Origin: an uncultured Alphaproteobacteria bacterium
GTDB lineage: Bacteria; Pseudomonadota; Alphaproteobacteria; HIMB59; GCA-002718135
Length of the DNA: 45,175 nt
Direction of reading: 5' to 3'
Assembly: GCA_902604905.1 (NCBI GenBank)
Contig: CACLAN010000001.1
Coordinates: 139,118-184,292 of the forward strand
Shown here in pieces: positions 1-9,739 of the stretch. Position 1 is the first letter of the stretch. Every line of letters begins with the position of its first letter. The position numbers and the translations under genes were made by a program. The notes under the pieces are model-generated. The model did not search any database and was not told where the DNA came from. It saw nothing but the letters and a program-made list of their open reading frames with translations.

Positions 1-487
1 TAAGTATTTGACTGTATGATTTTAGCAAGTCATATAAATTAGAAGTATAATTTATATTATATTTAACCTTAAGACCTTCAGATGAGCCACCATAAAATAC
101 TTCTCTATTAACAAGAGGTCTAGAATAAATGATTTTAGAAATATTTTGAAAAGCCTCTAGTCTCTGTAATTGATATTTTAAAGCTTCTTCTAACTCATCG
201 GCTGTATAATCATCTGTTTTTTCATCTTTAGGTAATAGTAATCTTGATTTTAAATACGTTAACCATGCTGCCATGACTAGATAATCTGCAGCAATTTCAA
301 TATGAATATTTCTATATTGATTAATAAAATTAATATATTGATCTGATAATTCGGATATAGATATATCAGATAAATCAACCTTCTGTGATCTTGCCAAAAC
401 CAACAAAAGATCAATAGGACCCTCAAAATTGTCTAATAATAGGTTAAATTGACTTTCTTTTATTTCTGTATCTGGAACATTTAACAC
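1..487 (-). CDS. scpA: Segregation and condensation protein A, 5' part only (cut by the left edge)
   Basis: ScpA is the kleisin subunit that bridges the SMC heads in the bacterial condensin complex and helps compact and segregate the chromosome. About 162 N-terminal residues are in the window. They carry the family opening FEGPIDLLLVLARSQKVDL, followed by a DISISELSDQYINFI-like helix and AADYLVMAAWLTYLKSRLLL, which together are diagnostic. The rest of the roughly 250-residue protein lies to the left. I chose GTG at 485-487 as the start because no ATG is in frame after an upstream stop and the conserved core begins about 20 residues in; the start remains uncertain. It lies 39 bases downstream of the SPOR-like gene, the usual alphaproteobacterial position except that nagZ is missing between them. 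Confidence 0.9.
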   Translation of the reverse strand, partial: MLNVPDTEIKESQFNLLLDNFEGPIDLLLVLARSQKVDLSDISISELSDQYINFINQYRNIHIEIAADYLVMAAWLTYLKSRLLLPKDEKTDDYTADELEEALKYQLQRLEAFQNISKIIYSRPLVNREVFYGGSSEGLKVKYNINYTSNLYDLLKSYSQIL

Positions 488-526
488 AATTTTTTATATA
501 AAATTATTGAGATTCTCTCAATATTA

Positions 527-1042
527 TTAATTTTGTAAATTAAGTATTATGCAACTCTTAACAATAGTTAATAAATCACAAGCTTCAGAAGCATTATTCT
601 TAGAAATATAATTTTTATAGGTAATAAAATATTGAGTACCTATTTCAGTTTTTTTATAAAAAACAAAAATATCTTCATGATCTATAATTTCTTTTTTATT
701 TTCTAATAAATTATTCAAGGATTTATTAATATTTTCAAAATTATCATTGCTATATAATTGAATTGTAAAATCAAGTTCGTCTATATTTTTAAAATCAAAA
801 TCTTGAATTTCATTATCTATGTAATTTAAACTTTTTTTGTCTAAATAATCAACAACCTCACCTTCTTTATTAGTAGGAATAACAAAATATTTATCAGTAA
901 ATTTAGGAATAACAAAATACTCCCTATTACTAAAATAATAAAATGAGATAAGATAAAGAATAATAATAAATAGAAATAATAATAATAAAGAATATTTTAA
1001 AATGTAATTATTTTTTCTTCTAAAAATAATTCTTTTAATCAT
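527..1042 (-). CDS. Small membrane-anchored protein with a degenerate SPOR-like C-terminus
   Basis: This 171-residue protein has a basic N-terminus, one hydrophobic segment (about residues 17-40) and a polar, presumably periplasmic remainder. The C-terminus contains EIGTQYFITYKNYISKNNA and then EACDLLTIVKSCIILN. This resembles the end of SPOR domains, which bind denuded septal peptidoglycan and typically show a pattern like VGPF.s...A...C..L....C.vv. Its place directly after argS and before scpA is where many alphaproteobacteria encode a SPOR-domain protein, so I infer a reduced version of that gene. Sequence identity is weak, and position contributes much of the support. The start codon overlaps the argS stop by one base (TAATG), implying coupled translation. 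Confidence 0.6.
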   Translation of the reverse strand: MIKRIIFRRKNNYILKYSLLLLFLFIIILYLISFYYFSNREYFVIPKFTDKYFVIPTNKEGEVVDYLDKKSLNYIDNEIQDFDFKNIDELDFTIQLYSNDNFENINKSLNNLLENKKEIIDHEDIFVFYKKTEIGTQYFITYKNYISKNNASEACDLLTIVKSCIILNLQN

Positions 1043-2772
1043 TACATTGTTTCAGATGCACTTATATCTATAATTGAAAATATATCTTTTAAAACAACTC
1101 TAAATGACTCCAACCAAAATATTTTTGAAATTGTCTTTTCTGCATTTTTTTCATCTATAAAACGAAGTGATACATTATCTTTACCTTTATTCCAAATTGA
1201 ATGGAAATCAGAGGATATTTCTTCTAAGTAATTGATTAGTCTATGTGGTTCATTATAATATGATGATTGATACAACAAATAAGGATAACAAATTAACTTT
1301 TTGATTAATTTTACCTCTTCATCAGATAGATTTTGTATTGCAGAAAAATTATAATCATTTTTAATTTTTATACCTAATTTGTTTGCTTTATTAACTACTG
1401 ATGAAGCTCTAGCGTATGCATATTGACAGTAAAAAACTTTATTATCTTTATTTTTTTCAACAACAGCATCTAAATCAAAGTCAATTGCTGTCTCATTTTT
1501 AGTAGAAATCATGTAGTACCTTATAGGATCTTTTCCAACCTTAGAATGAACATTAGCTAATGTCACAAAATTACCAGATCTTTTTGACATTTTAATTTTT
1601 TGTTTATTTTGAATTAAACTTACAATCTGACAAGTTAAAATATTTAAATAAGTTTCATCATCTTTAATAGCTTTAATTAAAGAATTCATTCTTGGAATAT
1701 AGCCAATATGATCAGATCCCCAAATATTTACTAATCTATCAAAATTTCTTTTACATTTATCTAAATGATATGCTGCATCATTAGCAAAATATGTCCATTC
1801 ACCATTTGATTTTTTTAAAGCTCGATCTTCATTGTCTAATAAGTTAGAGGATCTAAATAATAATTGCTCTCTTGGCTCCCAATCAGAGTCATCACCTTTT
1901 GGCTTTTCTAAAATACCTTCATATAATAATTTTTTTTCATCTAAGATTGAAAAAAGTTCATCAATAATTTTACTTTTTTCTATTTCAGTTTCGTGAGTAA
2001 ATTTATCAAATCTTATATTTATTAATTCTAAATCTGATTTTATGCTTAAAAGAATATTTTTTAATGCGAAATTTTTAAAATATTGAATGGTTTCTTCTTG
2101 CTGAATATTTAGCCACTTATCACCATCTTCATTTTTAATTTTTTTTGCAATATTGATTAGGTATGCACCAGGATACTCATCTTCTTCTAACTCAATTTTT
2201 TTATCAAATAATTGTAAATATCGTTTCAAAAGAGAGTTTGATAATTTATCAATTTGAGATCCTGCATCATTTACGTAATACTCTCTGGTAACATCAAAAC
2301 CTGTTTTAGTATAAAGAGAGCTTAATACATCTCCAAATACAGCACCTCTTATATGGGCTATATGCAACGGTCCAGTTGGATTAGCTGAAACAAATTCAAC
2401 ATTTATTTTTTTACCTGCACCATAATTAATATAATTTAAAAAATTTTTACTATAAATTTGCTTTAAACTTCTTAATACAAATTTATCTTTAAGAAAAAAA
2501 TTTATAAAACCATTTTTTGAAACTACAAAATGATCGATAAATCCAATTGATTTAATTCTATCATTTAATTCTTTTTCAATATTAAAATTTTCATTAATAA
2601 TTTTTCTTTTAACAATTAAATAAAAATTCGTTGCTAAATCACCTTGTTTATTATTTGAAGAGTAATCGATACTAATCTGTTTCTTATTGATTGGAGATAT
2701 GAATTTATTAAACTCTAAAAAATCTGCAAAATCAAATAAAAAATCTGAAAGGTCTTTTATAAAATTATTCAC
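1042..2772 (-). CDS. argS: Arginyl-tRNA synthetase
   Basis: Class I aminoacyl-tRNA synthetase that charges tRNA-Arg with arginine in the cytoplasm. With the start chosen here it is 576 residues, normal for ArgS. The ATP-binding HIGH motif appears as HIAH (137-140) within NPTGPLHIAHIRGAVFGD, and the second signature as KMSKRSGNF near residue 394. An ArgS-type N-terminal tRNA-binding domain precedes them, and an all-helical anticodon-binding domain ends in SASETM. The longest open frame begins at ATG 2799, but GTG at 2770-2772 sits 4 bases after a strong AAGGAGA (2776-2782). It gives an N-terminus that fits the family (MNNFIKDLSDFL) and reduces the overlap with dgt to 8 bases, so I prefer it. 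Confidence 0.96.
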   Translation of the reverse strand: MNNFIKDLSDFLFDFADFLEFNKFISPINKKQISIDYSSNNKQGDLATNFYLIVKRKIINENFNIEKELNDRIKSIGFIDHFVVSKNGFINFFLKDKFVLRSLKQIYSKNFLNYINYGAGKKINVEFVSANPTGPLHIAHIRGAVFGDVLSSLYTKTGFDVTREYYVNDAGSQIDKLSNSLLKRYLQLFDKKIELEEDEYPGAYLINIAKKIKNEDGDKWLNIQQEETIQYFKNFALKNILLSIKSDLELINIRFDKFTHETEIEKSKIIDELFSILDEKKLLYEGILEKPKGDDSDWEPREQLLFRSSNLLDNEDRALKKSNGEWTYFANDAAYHLDKCKRNFDRLVNIWGSDHIGYIPRMNSLIKAIKDDETYLNILTCQIVSLIQNKQKIKMSKRSGNFVTLANVHSKVGKDPIRYYMISTKNETAIDFDLDAVVEKNKDNKVFYCQYAYARASSVVNKANKLGIKIKNDYNFSAIQNLSDEEVKLIKKLICYPYLLYQSSYYNEPHRLINYLEEISSDFHSIWNKGKDNVSLRFIDEKNAEKTISKIFWLESFRVVLKDIFSIIDISASETM

Positions 2773-3883
2773 TAATCTCCTTATATAAATTAAGAGCAAA
2801 TCTATCTGTCATTCCCGAAATATAATCACAAATTAATCTTTCAATTTCGATATTTTGATTCCTCCAATCTATAGGTAGTTTATTATTATTTTTTATGAAA
2901 TATGTAAACAAAGTAGATATAACCTTCTTTGAATACTGTCTGTTATTTGATAAATGACTATGATTATAAACTCTTTCAAACAAAAATTTTTTAATTGTAT
3001 CACAATTTTTCTTCATTTCATTTGAAAATGAAACAACAAAATTATTTTTTTTATGAATAGCATCAATAGAATTGATATTATTTTCAATTAAATTTTTTTT
3101 TGTAGTCTCATATATATCATTTATCATTTTAGATATGGAATTTCTTAAAACTTGATATACGAGAAGTTTATTCGGAATATCTTTATAGTGATCTCTTAAA
3201 TCAATTATAATTTTTTCAAAAAAATTTAAATCAGCAATATCATCTAATGATATTAAATTTGCTCTAATAGCATCCTCTACATCGTGATTATTATAAGCAA
3301 TATCATCAGATATGCTCGCTATCTGTGATTCTAAATAAGGTTGATCAGTTAAATTTAGATTATGTAATTTTGAGTAATTGTCTAAGTGATAAGGTAAATG
3401 ACCACTCAAAATTCCATTATGTTTTATTATGCCTTCTAAACTTTCCCATGTAAGATTTAATCCATCAAAATCAGGATGTCTTTTTTCAATAAATGTTAAA
3501 ACTCTCAAAGTTTGATCATTATGATTAAAACCTCCAAACTTTTTCATTGAATTATCAAGTGCATCTTCACCAATATGACCAAAAGGAGGATGACCTAAAT
3601 CATGTGCGAGAGCAACTGTTTCACCTAGATCTTCATCTAATTCAAGTAATCTACAAATTGATCTTGATATTTGGGCAACTTCCAAAGAATGAGTTAGTCT
3701 AGTCCTAAAATAATCACTCTCACTTTCAATAAAAACCTGGGTTTTGTGTTTTAATTTTCTAAATGAATTTGAGTGAATAACTCTAGCTCTATCTCTTTCA
3801 AATGGATTTCTCAAATCATCATCTAGCTCATTATATAATCTTCCATTTGAATTATCAGGATTAGAAGCTAAATGTTTGAACAT
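2765..3883 (-). CDS. dgt: dGTP triphosphohydrolase-like HD-domain protein
   Basis: Dgt-family enzymes hydrolyse dNTPs to deoxynucleosides and triphosphate, adjusting the nucleotide pool. The HD metal site is complete: H65 (THSLEVAQ), H94-D95 (AHDLGHPPFGH) and D193/D194 (ISDDIAYN). The N-terminus carries the family's R.pferDraRvihs.sFRklk.KTQVF pattern. At 372 residues it matches the shorter alphaproteobacterial dGTPase-like group rather than E. coli Dgt, which is about 500 residues; substrate preference may therefore be broader than dGTP. It is the first gene of the dgt-argS-SPOR-scpA unit, and its last 8 bases overlap the argS start. It diverges from the erpA-like gene across 54 bases that must hold both promoters. 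Confidence 0.93.
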   Translation of the reverse strand: MFKHLASNPDNSNGRLYNELDDDLRNPFERDRARVIHSNSFRKLKHKTQVFIESESDYFRTRLTHSLEVAQISRSICRLLELDEDLGETVALAHDLGHPPFGHIGEDALDNSMKKFGGFNHNDQTLRVLTFIEKRHPDFDGLNLTWESLEGIIKHNGILSGHLPYHLDNYSKLHNLNLTDQPYLESQIASISDDIAYNNHDVEDAIRANLISLDDIADLNFFEKIIIDLRDHYKDIPNKLLVYQVLRNSISKMINDIYETTKKNLIENNINSIDAIHKKNNFVVSFSNEMKKNCDTIKKFLFERVYNHSHLSNNRQYSKKVISTLFTYFIKNNNKLPIDWRNQNIEIERLICDYISGMTDRFALNLYKEISE

Positions 3884-3937
3884 AAGAAATTTTATATTAT
3901 AATTGTAAAAAAATAACTAATAACAATATTTAGATAA

Positions 3938-4264
3938 ATGGACAATATAATTGAAGTAACGGAAAGTGCTCAGAAACATATTAACAAGATACTTCTCTCT
4001 GAAAAATCTAGCTATTTCAGAATCACCGTATTAGGTGGTGGTTGTGCTGGATTTCAATATAAATTTGATTTTTCAGATAAACCAAATGATGATGATTTAA
4101 TCTTTAATTATAAAAACGTTAATGTATTGATAGATAAAACATCAATTGAATTAATAAAAGGATCGAAAATTGATTATGTTAATGAATTAATTGGATCATC
4201 TTTTAAAATTTCTAATCCACTAGCATCTTCATCATGTGGATGTGGAACTTCTTTTTCAATATAA
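3938..4264 (+). CDS. erpA: A-type iron-sulfur carrier protein (ErpA/IscA family)
   Basis: Small HesB/IscA-family protein (108 residues) that receives Fe-S clusters from the assembly machinery and inserts them into target enzymes. The three conserved cysteines are C36 in GGGCAGF and C100 and C102 in SSCGCGTSF, the exact spacing of the family. The text VTESAQKHINKIL at the N-terminus and SFKISNPLASSSCGCG near the end favour ErpA over IscA or SufA, though A-type carriers are hard to separate by eye. It is followed without a gap by xthA, and the two form a plus-strand pair divergent from dgt, an arrangement common in alphaproteobacteria. Client proteins encoded in this window could include the dihydroxy-acid dehydratase. 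Confidence 0.9.
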   Translation: MDNIIEVTESAQKHINKILLSEKSSYFRITVLGGGCAGFQYKFDFSDKPNDDDLIFNYKNVNVLIDKTSIELIKGSKIDYVNELIGSSFKISNPLASSSCGCGTSFSI

Positions 4265-5050
4265 ATGAAAATTACTACCTGGAATGTAAATTCAGTTAAT
4301 GCAAGAATAAAACATTTAATAGAATTTATAAAAAAAGATCAATCAGATTTGTATTTAATTCAAGAATTAAAATGTACAAATGAAAGTTTTCCTAGTGAGG
4401 AATTAGAAAATATTAATTATAAATGTTATGTAAATGGGCAAAAAGCCTGGAATGGAGTAGCCATACTCAGCAAAGAGAGTATTGAAATTTCAAATTCAAA
4501 TATTCCTAATTACAAAGATATAAATTCTAGATTTATTGAAACAGAAATATCTTTAAAAAATATAAAAAATAAAATTAAATTAATAAATATTTATCTTCCA
4601 AACGGAAATCCGATTGAAACAGAAAAATTTGATTACAAAATTGATTGGATGATAAATTTTAATAAATATATCAAACAATTAACTGATAATAATCAACCTA
4701 TTATTATAGGCGGAGATTTTAATGTAATACCAAGCGATGAAGATGTTTATTCACCAGAAAATTTTAAAAATGATGCATGTGCACATCCTTTAACAAGAGA
4801 AAAATTTAGATATCTTTTAAATTTAGGTTTTGTTGATACAGTTAAATACTTTGTTGATGGAAATACAAATTGGACATTTTGGGGTTACAGAGGTGGAAAT
4901 TGGCAAAAAGGTAATGGTCTTAGAATTGATCATTTTCTTACTACACCAGAAGTAACTGATTTGATTAAGTCAGTTAACGTTAATCGTGAACCAAGAGGAT
5001 GGGAAAAGGCATCCGATCACACACCAGTTACAATTGAATTAGTTAATTAA
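4265..5050 (+). CDS. xthA: Exodeoxyribonuclease III / AP endonuclease
   Basis: Member of the exonuclease III (XthA) branch of the endonuclease/exonuclease/phosphatase fold, acting in base-excision repair by cutting the DNA backbone at abasic sites and removing 3' blocking groups. All catalytic positions are visible: N7 (TWNVNS), E34 (LIQELK), Y110 (NIYLPNG), D151 and N153 (GGDFNV), and D251-H252 in the terminal SDHTPV. The 261-residue length is typical. The ATG follows the stop of the erpA-like gene with no intervening base, so translation is probably coupled. The 3' end converges on ilvD with only two bases between the stop codons. Confidence 0.95.
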   Translation: MKITTWNVNSVNARIKHLIEFIKKDQSDLYLIQELKCTNESFPSEELENINYKCYVNGQKAWNGVAILSKESIEISNSNIPNYKDINSRFIETEISLKNIKNKIKLINIYLPNGNPIETEKFDYKIDWMINFNKYIKQLTDNNQPIIIGGDFNVIPSDEDVYSPENFKNDACAHPLTREKFRYLLNLGFVDTVKYFVDGNTNWTFWGYRGGNWQKGNGLRIDHFLTTPEVTDLIKSVNVNREPRGWEKASDHTPVTIELVN

Positions 5051-5052
5051 TA

Positions 5053-6783
5053 TTAAATGTCAGCATATGTGTGCGTTTCATCTTTTGCTCCAGGTTGAGT
5101 AACAGCACCCTCATAAGCCGGCCCAACAGTTTGGGAATATTTCCATATTGATCCAGAATTATGATTAGTTTTTCTTGGCTTCCAGTCTTTTTTTCTCTTT
5201 TCTATTTCTTGATCTGAAAGCGTAACATTGATTTCGCCTTTAACAGCATCAATAATAATTTCATCTCCATCTTTAAGTAAACCTATCATACCTCCTACAG
5301 CTGCTTCTGGTCCTACATGACCAATACAAAAACCTCTTGTGCCGCCTGAAAACCTTCCATCAGTAATCAAAGCAACAGTTTCACCTAATCCTTGCCCATA
5401 TATTGCACCTGTTGTTGAAAGCATTTCACGCATACCAGGTCCTCCCTTAGGGCCTTCATATCTAATTATTACCGCATCTCCTGCTTTAATTTCATTTTTT
5501 AAAACTGCAGTTAAAGCATCTTCTTCTGAATCAAAACATTTAGCTTTTCCTTTAAAAGTTAAATTTTTTAAACCTGCTATTTTTGATATACATCCATCTG
5601 GAGCAAGATTACCCCACAACCCTACGACTGAACTATTTTCACTAATTGGATTATCACATTTATAAACAACATCTTGATTTGTAGGGAATATTACTTCTTT
5701 ATGATTTTCAGCTATTGTTTTTCCTGTAACAGTTATGCAGTCTCCGTTTATATAACCGCCATCTAATAAAGATTTAATAACAATTGGCACACCTCCTACA
5801 TCATATAAATCTTTAGCAACGTACTTTCCACCAGGTTGCATATCTCCGATATAAGGAGTCGAATTATAAATTTCTACAACATCTCTTAATGTAAATTTTA
5901 AACCTGCTTCATTAGCTATCGCAGGAAGATGGAGTGCAGCATTAGTTGAACCTCCAGTAGCTGCAACTACTCTTGCAGCATTTACTAATGAATCAATAGT
6001 TACTATATCCCTTGGTCTTATATTTTTTTCTAATAAATTCATTATAGCTTTACCACTCTTTTCACCATAAGCTTTTCTTTCTTCAGTATTTACTGCTGGT
6101 GGCATAGCCGAATTTGTTAGAGCTAAACCAACTGCTTCAGAAATACATGCCATTGTATTTGCTGTAAACTGACCTCCACACGATCCAGCAGATGGGCAAG
6201 CAACTTGTTCAATATCCTTTAAATCTTGATCTGATATAGTTCCAGCAGCATGTTTTCCTACTGCTTCAAAAACATCAATAACAGTAACATCTTTACCCTT
6301 GTATTTTCCTGGTAAGATTGAACCTCCATAAATGAATACAGATGGTACATTTAATCTAACCATAGCCATCATTAAACCTGGCAGAGATTTATCACAGCCA
6401 GCAAGTCCAACTATTGCGTCATAACAGTGACCTCTCACAGATAATTCAATGGAATCTGCAATAACTTCTCTACTAATAAGAGAGGATTTCATTGCCTCAT
6501 GGCCCATGGCAATTCCATCTGTTACTGTTATAGTTGTAAATTCTCTTGGTGTTCCTCCAGCATCTTTGACACCTGTCTTCACATGTTGCGCTTGATCCTG
6601 GAGAGTAATGTTGCAAGGAGCTGATTCATTCCAAGTGCTAACAACTCCAACAAATGGTTGATAAATTTCATGTTCTTTCAAACCCATAGCATAATAATAA
6701 GATCTATGAGGCGCACTTTTAGGCCCTACACTAACATATCTACTAGGTAGATTAGATTTTCTATTTGATCCCTTATCTTCCAT
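5053..6783 (-). CDS. ilvD: Dihydroxy-acid dehydratase
   Basis: Fe-S enzyme that converts 2,3-dihydroxy-isovalerate and 2,3-dihydroxy-3-methylvalerate to the 2-keto acids that precede valine and isoleucine. The three cluster-binding cysteines are present: C57 (ESAPCNITL), C130 (AGCDKSLPG) and C202 ([12 protein letters not shown]). The C-terminal region has the IlvD texts [21 protein letters not shown] and GGPGMREM. At 576 residues it has the usual length of the short IlvD form. The ATG comes one base after the valS stop, so ilvD and valS are cotranscribed, an apt pairing of valine synthesis with valine charging. It is convergent with xthA. Confidence 0.97.
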   Translation of the reverse strand: MEDKGSNRKSNLPSRYVSVGPKSAPHRSYYYAMGLKEHEIYQPFVGVVSTWNESAPCNITLQDQAQHVKTGVKDAGGTPREFTTITVTDGIAMGHEAMKSSLISREVIADSIELSVRGHCYDAIVGLAGCDKSLPGLMMAMVRLNVPSVFIYGGSILPGKYKGKDVTVIDVFEAVGKHAAGTISDQDLKDIEQVACPSAGSCGGQFTANTMACISEAVGLALTNSAMPPAVNTEERKAYGEKSGKAIMNLLEKNIRPRDIVTIDSLVNAARVVAATGGSTNAALHLPAIANEAGLKFTLRDVVEIYNSTPYIGDMQPGGKYVAKDLYDVGGVPIVIKSLLDGGYINGDCITVTGKTIAENHKEVIFPTNQDVVYKCDNPISENSSVVGLWGNLAPDGCISKIAGLKNLTFKGKAKCFDSEEDALTAVLKNEIKAGDAVIIRYEGPKGGPGMREMLSTTGAIYGQGLGETVALITDGRFSGGTRGFCIGHVGPEAAVGGMIGLLKDGDEIIIDAVKGEINVTLSDQEIEKRKKDWKPRKTNHNSGSIWKYSQTVGPAYEGAVTQPGAKDETHTYADI

Positions 6784-6784
6784 T

Positions 6785-9412
6785 CTATTTGATAGTATTT
6801 ATTATTTGATCAATTTTTTCAATAGAAGATTTATAAATATTTGCCTCATTTTTAAATTTATTAATAATTTCTTCTGAAGCTTTATTCATAAAGTTCTCGT
6901 TTTTTAATTTGTTATTAACTTTATTAAATTTTTCTTGCTCAACTTGCTTTTTATTATTTAATTTTTTTAGTTCTGCTTCAGAGTCAATAATACCATCCAA
7001 AGGGATTAAAATTGACAATGATGTTAATACAATTAAAGCTGAATTCTTATTTGGCTGAATTCTATCAAAACTAATATCTTTAGTTTTTAAAAAATTACTT
7101 ATTTCATTTTTATAGGCAATTAGAAAATTATTAAGTTCTTCATTTTTTACTTCTATGGAGATATTAATTAATTGTTTATATGGTATATTTAGTTCTGATC
7201 TTAAATTTCTTATAGATGTTATGAATTCAATAAATATTTCGAAGTTTTTTTTAGAATTATTAAAAGAATTATCTATTGAATAATTTTGAAAAACTTGGTT
7301 CATTAAATATGATTTATCATCAACTAAAGATCTCCATAATTTTTCACTGATAAATGGCATAATGGGATGTATGATCTTTAAAACTTGAATAAATGTCCAT
7401 CCAGAAACTTTTTTAATTTCATCAGCAAATTTTTCATTTTCAAAATTTTGTTTAATAATTTCAATGTACCAATCACAATAAGTATGCCATACAAAATGAT
7501 AAATTTTATTGGCTATTTCATGAAACAAATACTTTTTAGTTAATTGATCAAGTTGAGTGTTCAAATCATTCAATTCTTTTATTATCCATTTGTTTGCATC
7601 AAAAATAATTTTATCTATTGAAATATCATCTATAAAAATTGAATTATTCAATTGTAAAAATTTTCCAGCATTCCAAATTTTATTTGTGAACGATTTATAT
7701 CCTTTAACTCTTGCTTCAGATAATTTTACATCTCGTCCAGGATTTAATAGTGCGGTTAATGTAAATCTTAATGTATCAGCTCCATATTTATCTAATAGTT
7801 CTAAAGGATCAATTATGTTCCCTTTTGATTTAGACATTTTTTGTCCTTTTTCATCACGTATTAAAGGATGAATATAAATATCTTTAAATGGAGTTTCCTT
7901 CATAAAATAAGAACCCATCATCATCATCCGGGCAACCCAAAAAAATATGATATCAAAACCAGTAACCAAAACATTACCAGGATAAAACTTATCTAATTCA
8001 TAAGTTTTATTTGGCCAATCTAAAGTAGAGAATGTCCATAGAGCAGAAGAAAACCAAGTATCTAGAACATCTTCATCTTGTCTAAGCTCAACATCCTCTC
8101 CATAAAATTCTTTTGCTTGATTTTGTGCTTCTTCTAAAGTTTCACTAACAAAATATTTATTATCTGGACCATACCATACAGGAATTTGATGTCCCCACCA
8201 TAACTGTCTTGAAATACACCACGGTTGAATATTTTCCATCCAATTATAAAATGTATTTTCCCATTGTTTGGGAATAAATTTAGACCTATTATCTTTAACT
8301 GCTGAAATTGGATCCACTGATAATTTTTTTGCATCACAAAACCATTGGTCTGTCAGCCATGGCTCAATAATAACACCTGATCTATCACCATATGGTATGA
8401 CCATTTGCTGTTTTTCTTCTTTAATTAATAAATTCATTTCATCTAATTTTTTTAAAATTAGTTTTCTTGCCTCAAATCGATCTAAGTTCTGAAATTCTTC
8501 AGGCACATTTGAGTTCAGTTTAGCATTTTCATCAAAAATATTAATAAATTCTAAATCATGTCTCTTTCCTACCTCAAAATCATTAAAGTCATGTGCAGGA
8601 GTAATTTTCACAGCTCCAGAACCTTTTTCAGGATTTGCATATTCATCAGCAATGATTGGTATTTTTTTATTTGAAATTGGTAAGTTACAAAACTTACCAA
8701 TTAAATTTTTATATTTTTTATCATCTGGATGAACAGCAACTGCAGTATCTCCTAACATCGTCTCAGGCCTTGTTGTTGCAACTATGATATGATTATTTTC
8801 ATCTATAGGATATTTAATATGCCATAAACTTCCTTCAGTATCTCTTTGCTCTACTTCTAGATCAGAAATAGCAGTTAAAAGTTTTGGATCCCAATTAACC
8901 AATCTCTTATCTTTATAAATAATTCCATCATTATATAAATTTACAAAAACTTTCTTAACAGCATTTGAAAGACCTTCATCCATAGTAAATCTTTCTCTTG
9001 ACCAATCTGCAGAAGCACCAAGTCTTCTTAATTGATTACTTATCTGTCCACCTGATTCTTTTTTCCATTCCCATACTTTTTTTATAAACTTTTCTCTACC
9101 AAGAGATCGTCGATCTAGGTTTAAATCACTTAATTTTCTTTCAACCACCATCTGAGTAGCAATTCCTGCATGATCTGTCCCTGCTTGCCACAATACTTCC
9201 ATACCCTTCATTCTATGGTATCTGATTAGTATATCTTGAATTGTGAAAGTTAAAGCATGGCCCATATGTAAACTACCTGTAACATTAGGTGGTGGCATCA
9301 TTATAGAATAAGACTCACCTCCTTTTTGTGGTTTAAAACAATTTGATTGCTCCCATTGAGAATAAAGATTTTTTTCATCTTTTAAAAAATCAAAAAATTT
9401 ATCAAGCTGCAT
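6785..9412 (-). CDS. valS: Valyl-tRNA synthetase
   Basis: Class I synthetase that charges tRNA-Val and edits mischarged threonine. The HIGH motif is HMGH (49-52) inside [13 protein letters not shown]. The KMSKS motif ([12 protein letters not shown]) lies near residue 525. Between them is the inserted editing domain, with the conserved [17 protein letters not shown] text. The C-terminus ends in a charged helical stretch (about residues 805-875, rich in K, E and N) that matches the ValS coiled-coil tRNA-binding arm. The length of 875 residues is normal for alphaproteobacteria. It follows the PopZ-like gene by 5 bases and precedes ilvD by one base. Its place downstream of pcm, tolC and the DUF2497 gene is the conserved alphaproteobacterial order. 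Confidence 0.97.
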   Translation of the reverse strand: MQLDKFFDFLKDEKNLYSQWEQSNCFKPQKGGESYSIMMPPPNVTGSLHMGHALTFTIQDILIRYHRMKGMEVLWQAGTDHAGIATQMVVERKLSDLNLDRRSLGREKFIKKVWEWKKESGGQISNQLRRLGASADWSRERFTMDEGLSNAVKKVFVNLYNDGIIYKDKRLVNWDPKLLTAISDLEVEQRDTEGSLWHIKYPIDENNHIIVATTRPETMLGDTAVAVHPDDKKYKNLIGKFCNLPISNKKIPIIADEYANPEKGSGAVKITPAHDFNDFEVGKRHDLEFINIFDENAKLNSNVPEEFQNLDRFEARKLILKKLDEMNLLIKEEKQQMVIPYGDRSGVIIEPWLTDQWFCDAKKLSVDPISAVKDNRSKFIPKQWENTFYNWMENIQPWCISRQLWWGHQIPVWYGPDNKYFVSETLEEAQNQAKEFYGEDVELRQDEDVLDTWFSSALWTFSTLDWPNKTYELDKFYPGNVLVTGFDIIFFWVARMMMMGSYFMKETPFKDIYIHPLIRDEKGQKMSKSKGNIIDPLELLDKYGADTLRFTLTALLNPGRDVKLSEARVKGYKSFTNKIWNAGKFLQLNNSIFIDDISIDKIIFDANKWIIKELNDLNTQLDQLTKKYLFHEIANKIYHFVWHTYCDWYIEIIKQNFENEKFADEIKKVSGWTFIQVLKIIHPIMPFISEKLWRSLVDDKSYLMNQVFQNYSIDNSFNNSKKNFEIFIEFITSIRNLRSELNIPYKQLINISIEVKNEELNNFLIAYKNEISNFLKTKDISFDRIQPNKNSALIVLTSLSILIPLDGIIDSEAELKKLNNKKQVEQEKFNKVNNKLKNENFMNKASEEIINKFKNEANIYKSSIEKIDQIINTIK

Positions 9413-9417
9413 CGTAA

Positions 9418-9702
9418 CTATTTAGTATCGAAATAATTTTTAAGTAATTTTGGGATTTTCTCATCAAGTATTTTTTCAATTTTATTTTCTACAAGATAGG
9501 AAAGTTTTTGATCTATAATATCATTAATCTCACTATTTATATCTTCGTCTTTTTGAAGTAATTTTATTGTACCATCACTATTAACTTTTTGATTAAGTAT
9601 TAAAATATTAGATGAAGAATTTTTTTTTGAATAGTTTTCTTCGTCTTCAAGTGCTCTTCGTATAACTTCAAGAGATTCATTGATGGAATTTTTTGTATTC
9701 AT
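9418..9702 (-). CDS. Miniature PopZ-like (DUF2497) polar organizing protein candidate
   Basis: A 94-residue acidic, helical protein. The N-terminus has NESLEVIRRALEDEENY, which matches the PopZ/DUF2497 opening of the type mEEILasIRRIisdde. The last 30 residues (LVENKIEKILDEKIPKLLKNY) resemble the family's C-terminal self-assembly helices. In Caulobacter, PopZ forms the polar hub that anchors the ParB-origin complex. Here the proline-rich linker of full-length PopZ (about 177 residues in Caulobacter) is nearly absent. Position is strong support: the DUF2497 gene sits between tolC and valS in many alphaproteobacteria, exactly as here. No transmembrane or enzyme motif is visible. Whether so short a form still builds a polar matrix is unknown. 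Confidence 0.7.
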   Translation of the reverse strand: MNTKNSINESLEVIRRALEDEENYSKKNSSSNILILNQKVNSDGTIKLLQKDEDINSEINDIIDQKLSYLVENKIEKILDEKIPKLLKNYFDTK

Positions 9703-9739
9703 ATAGGTATTATAAATGTTTAATTAAATTAATAAAACT

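Noticed and set aside
5339..5665. Plus-strand frame of 108 residues inside ilvD
   Set aside because: Antisense to a fully conserved part of IlvD; composition (serine/proline-rich) is typical of an antisense shadow.
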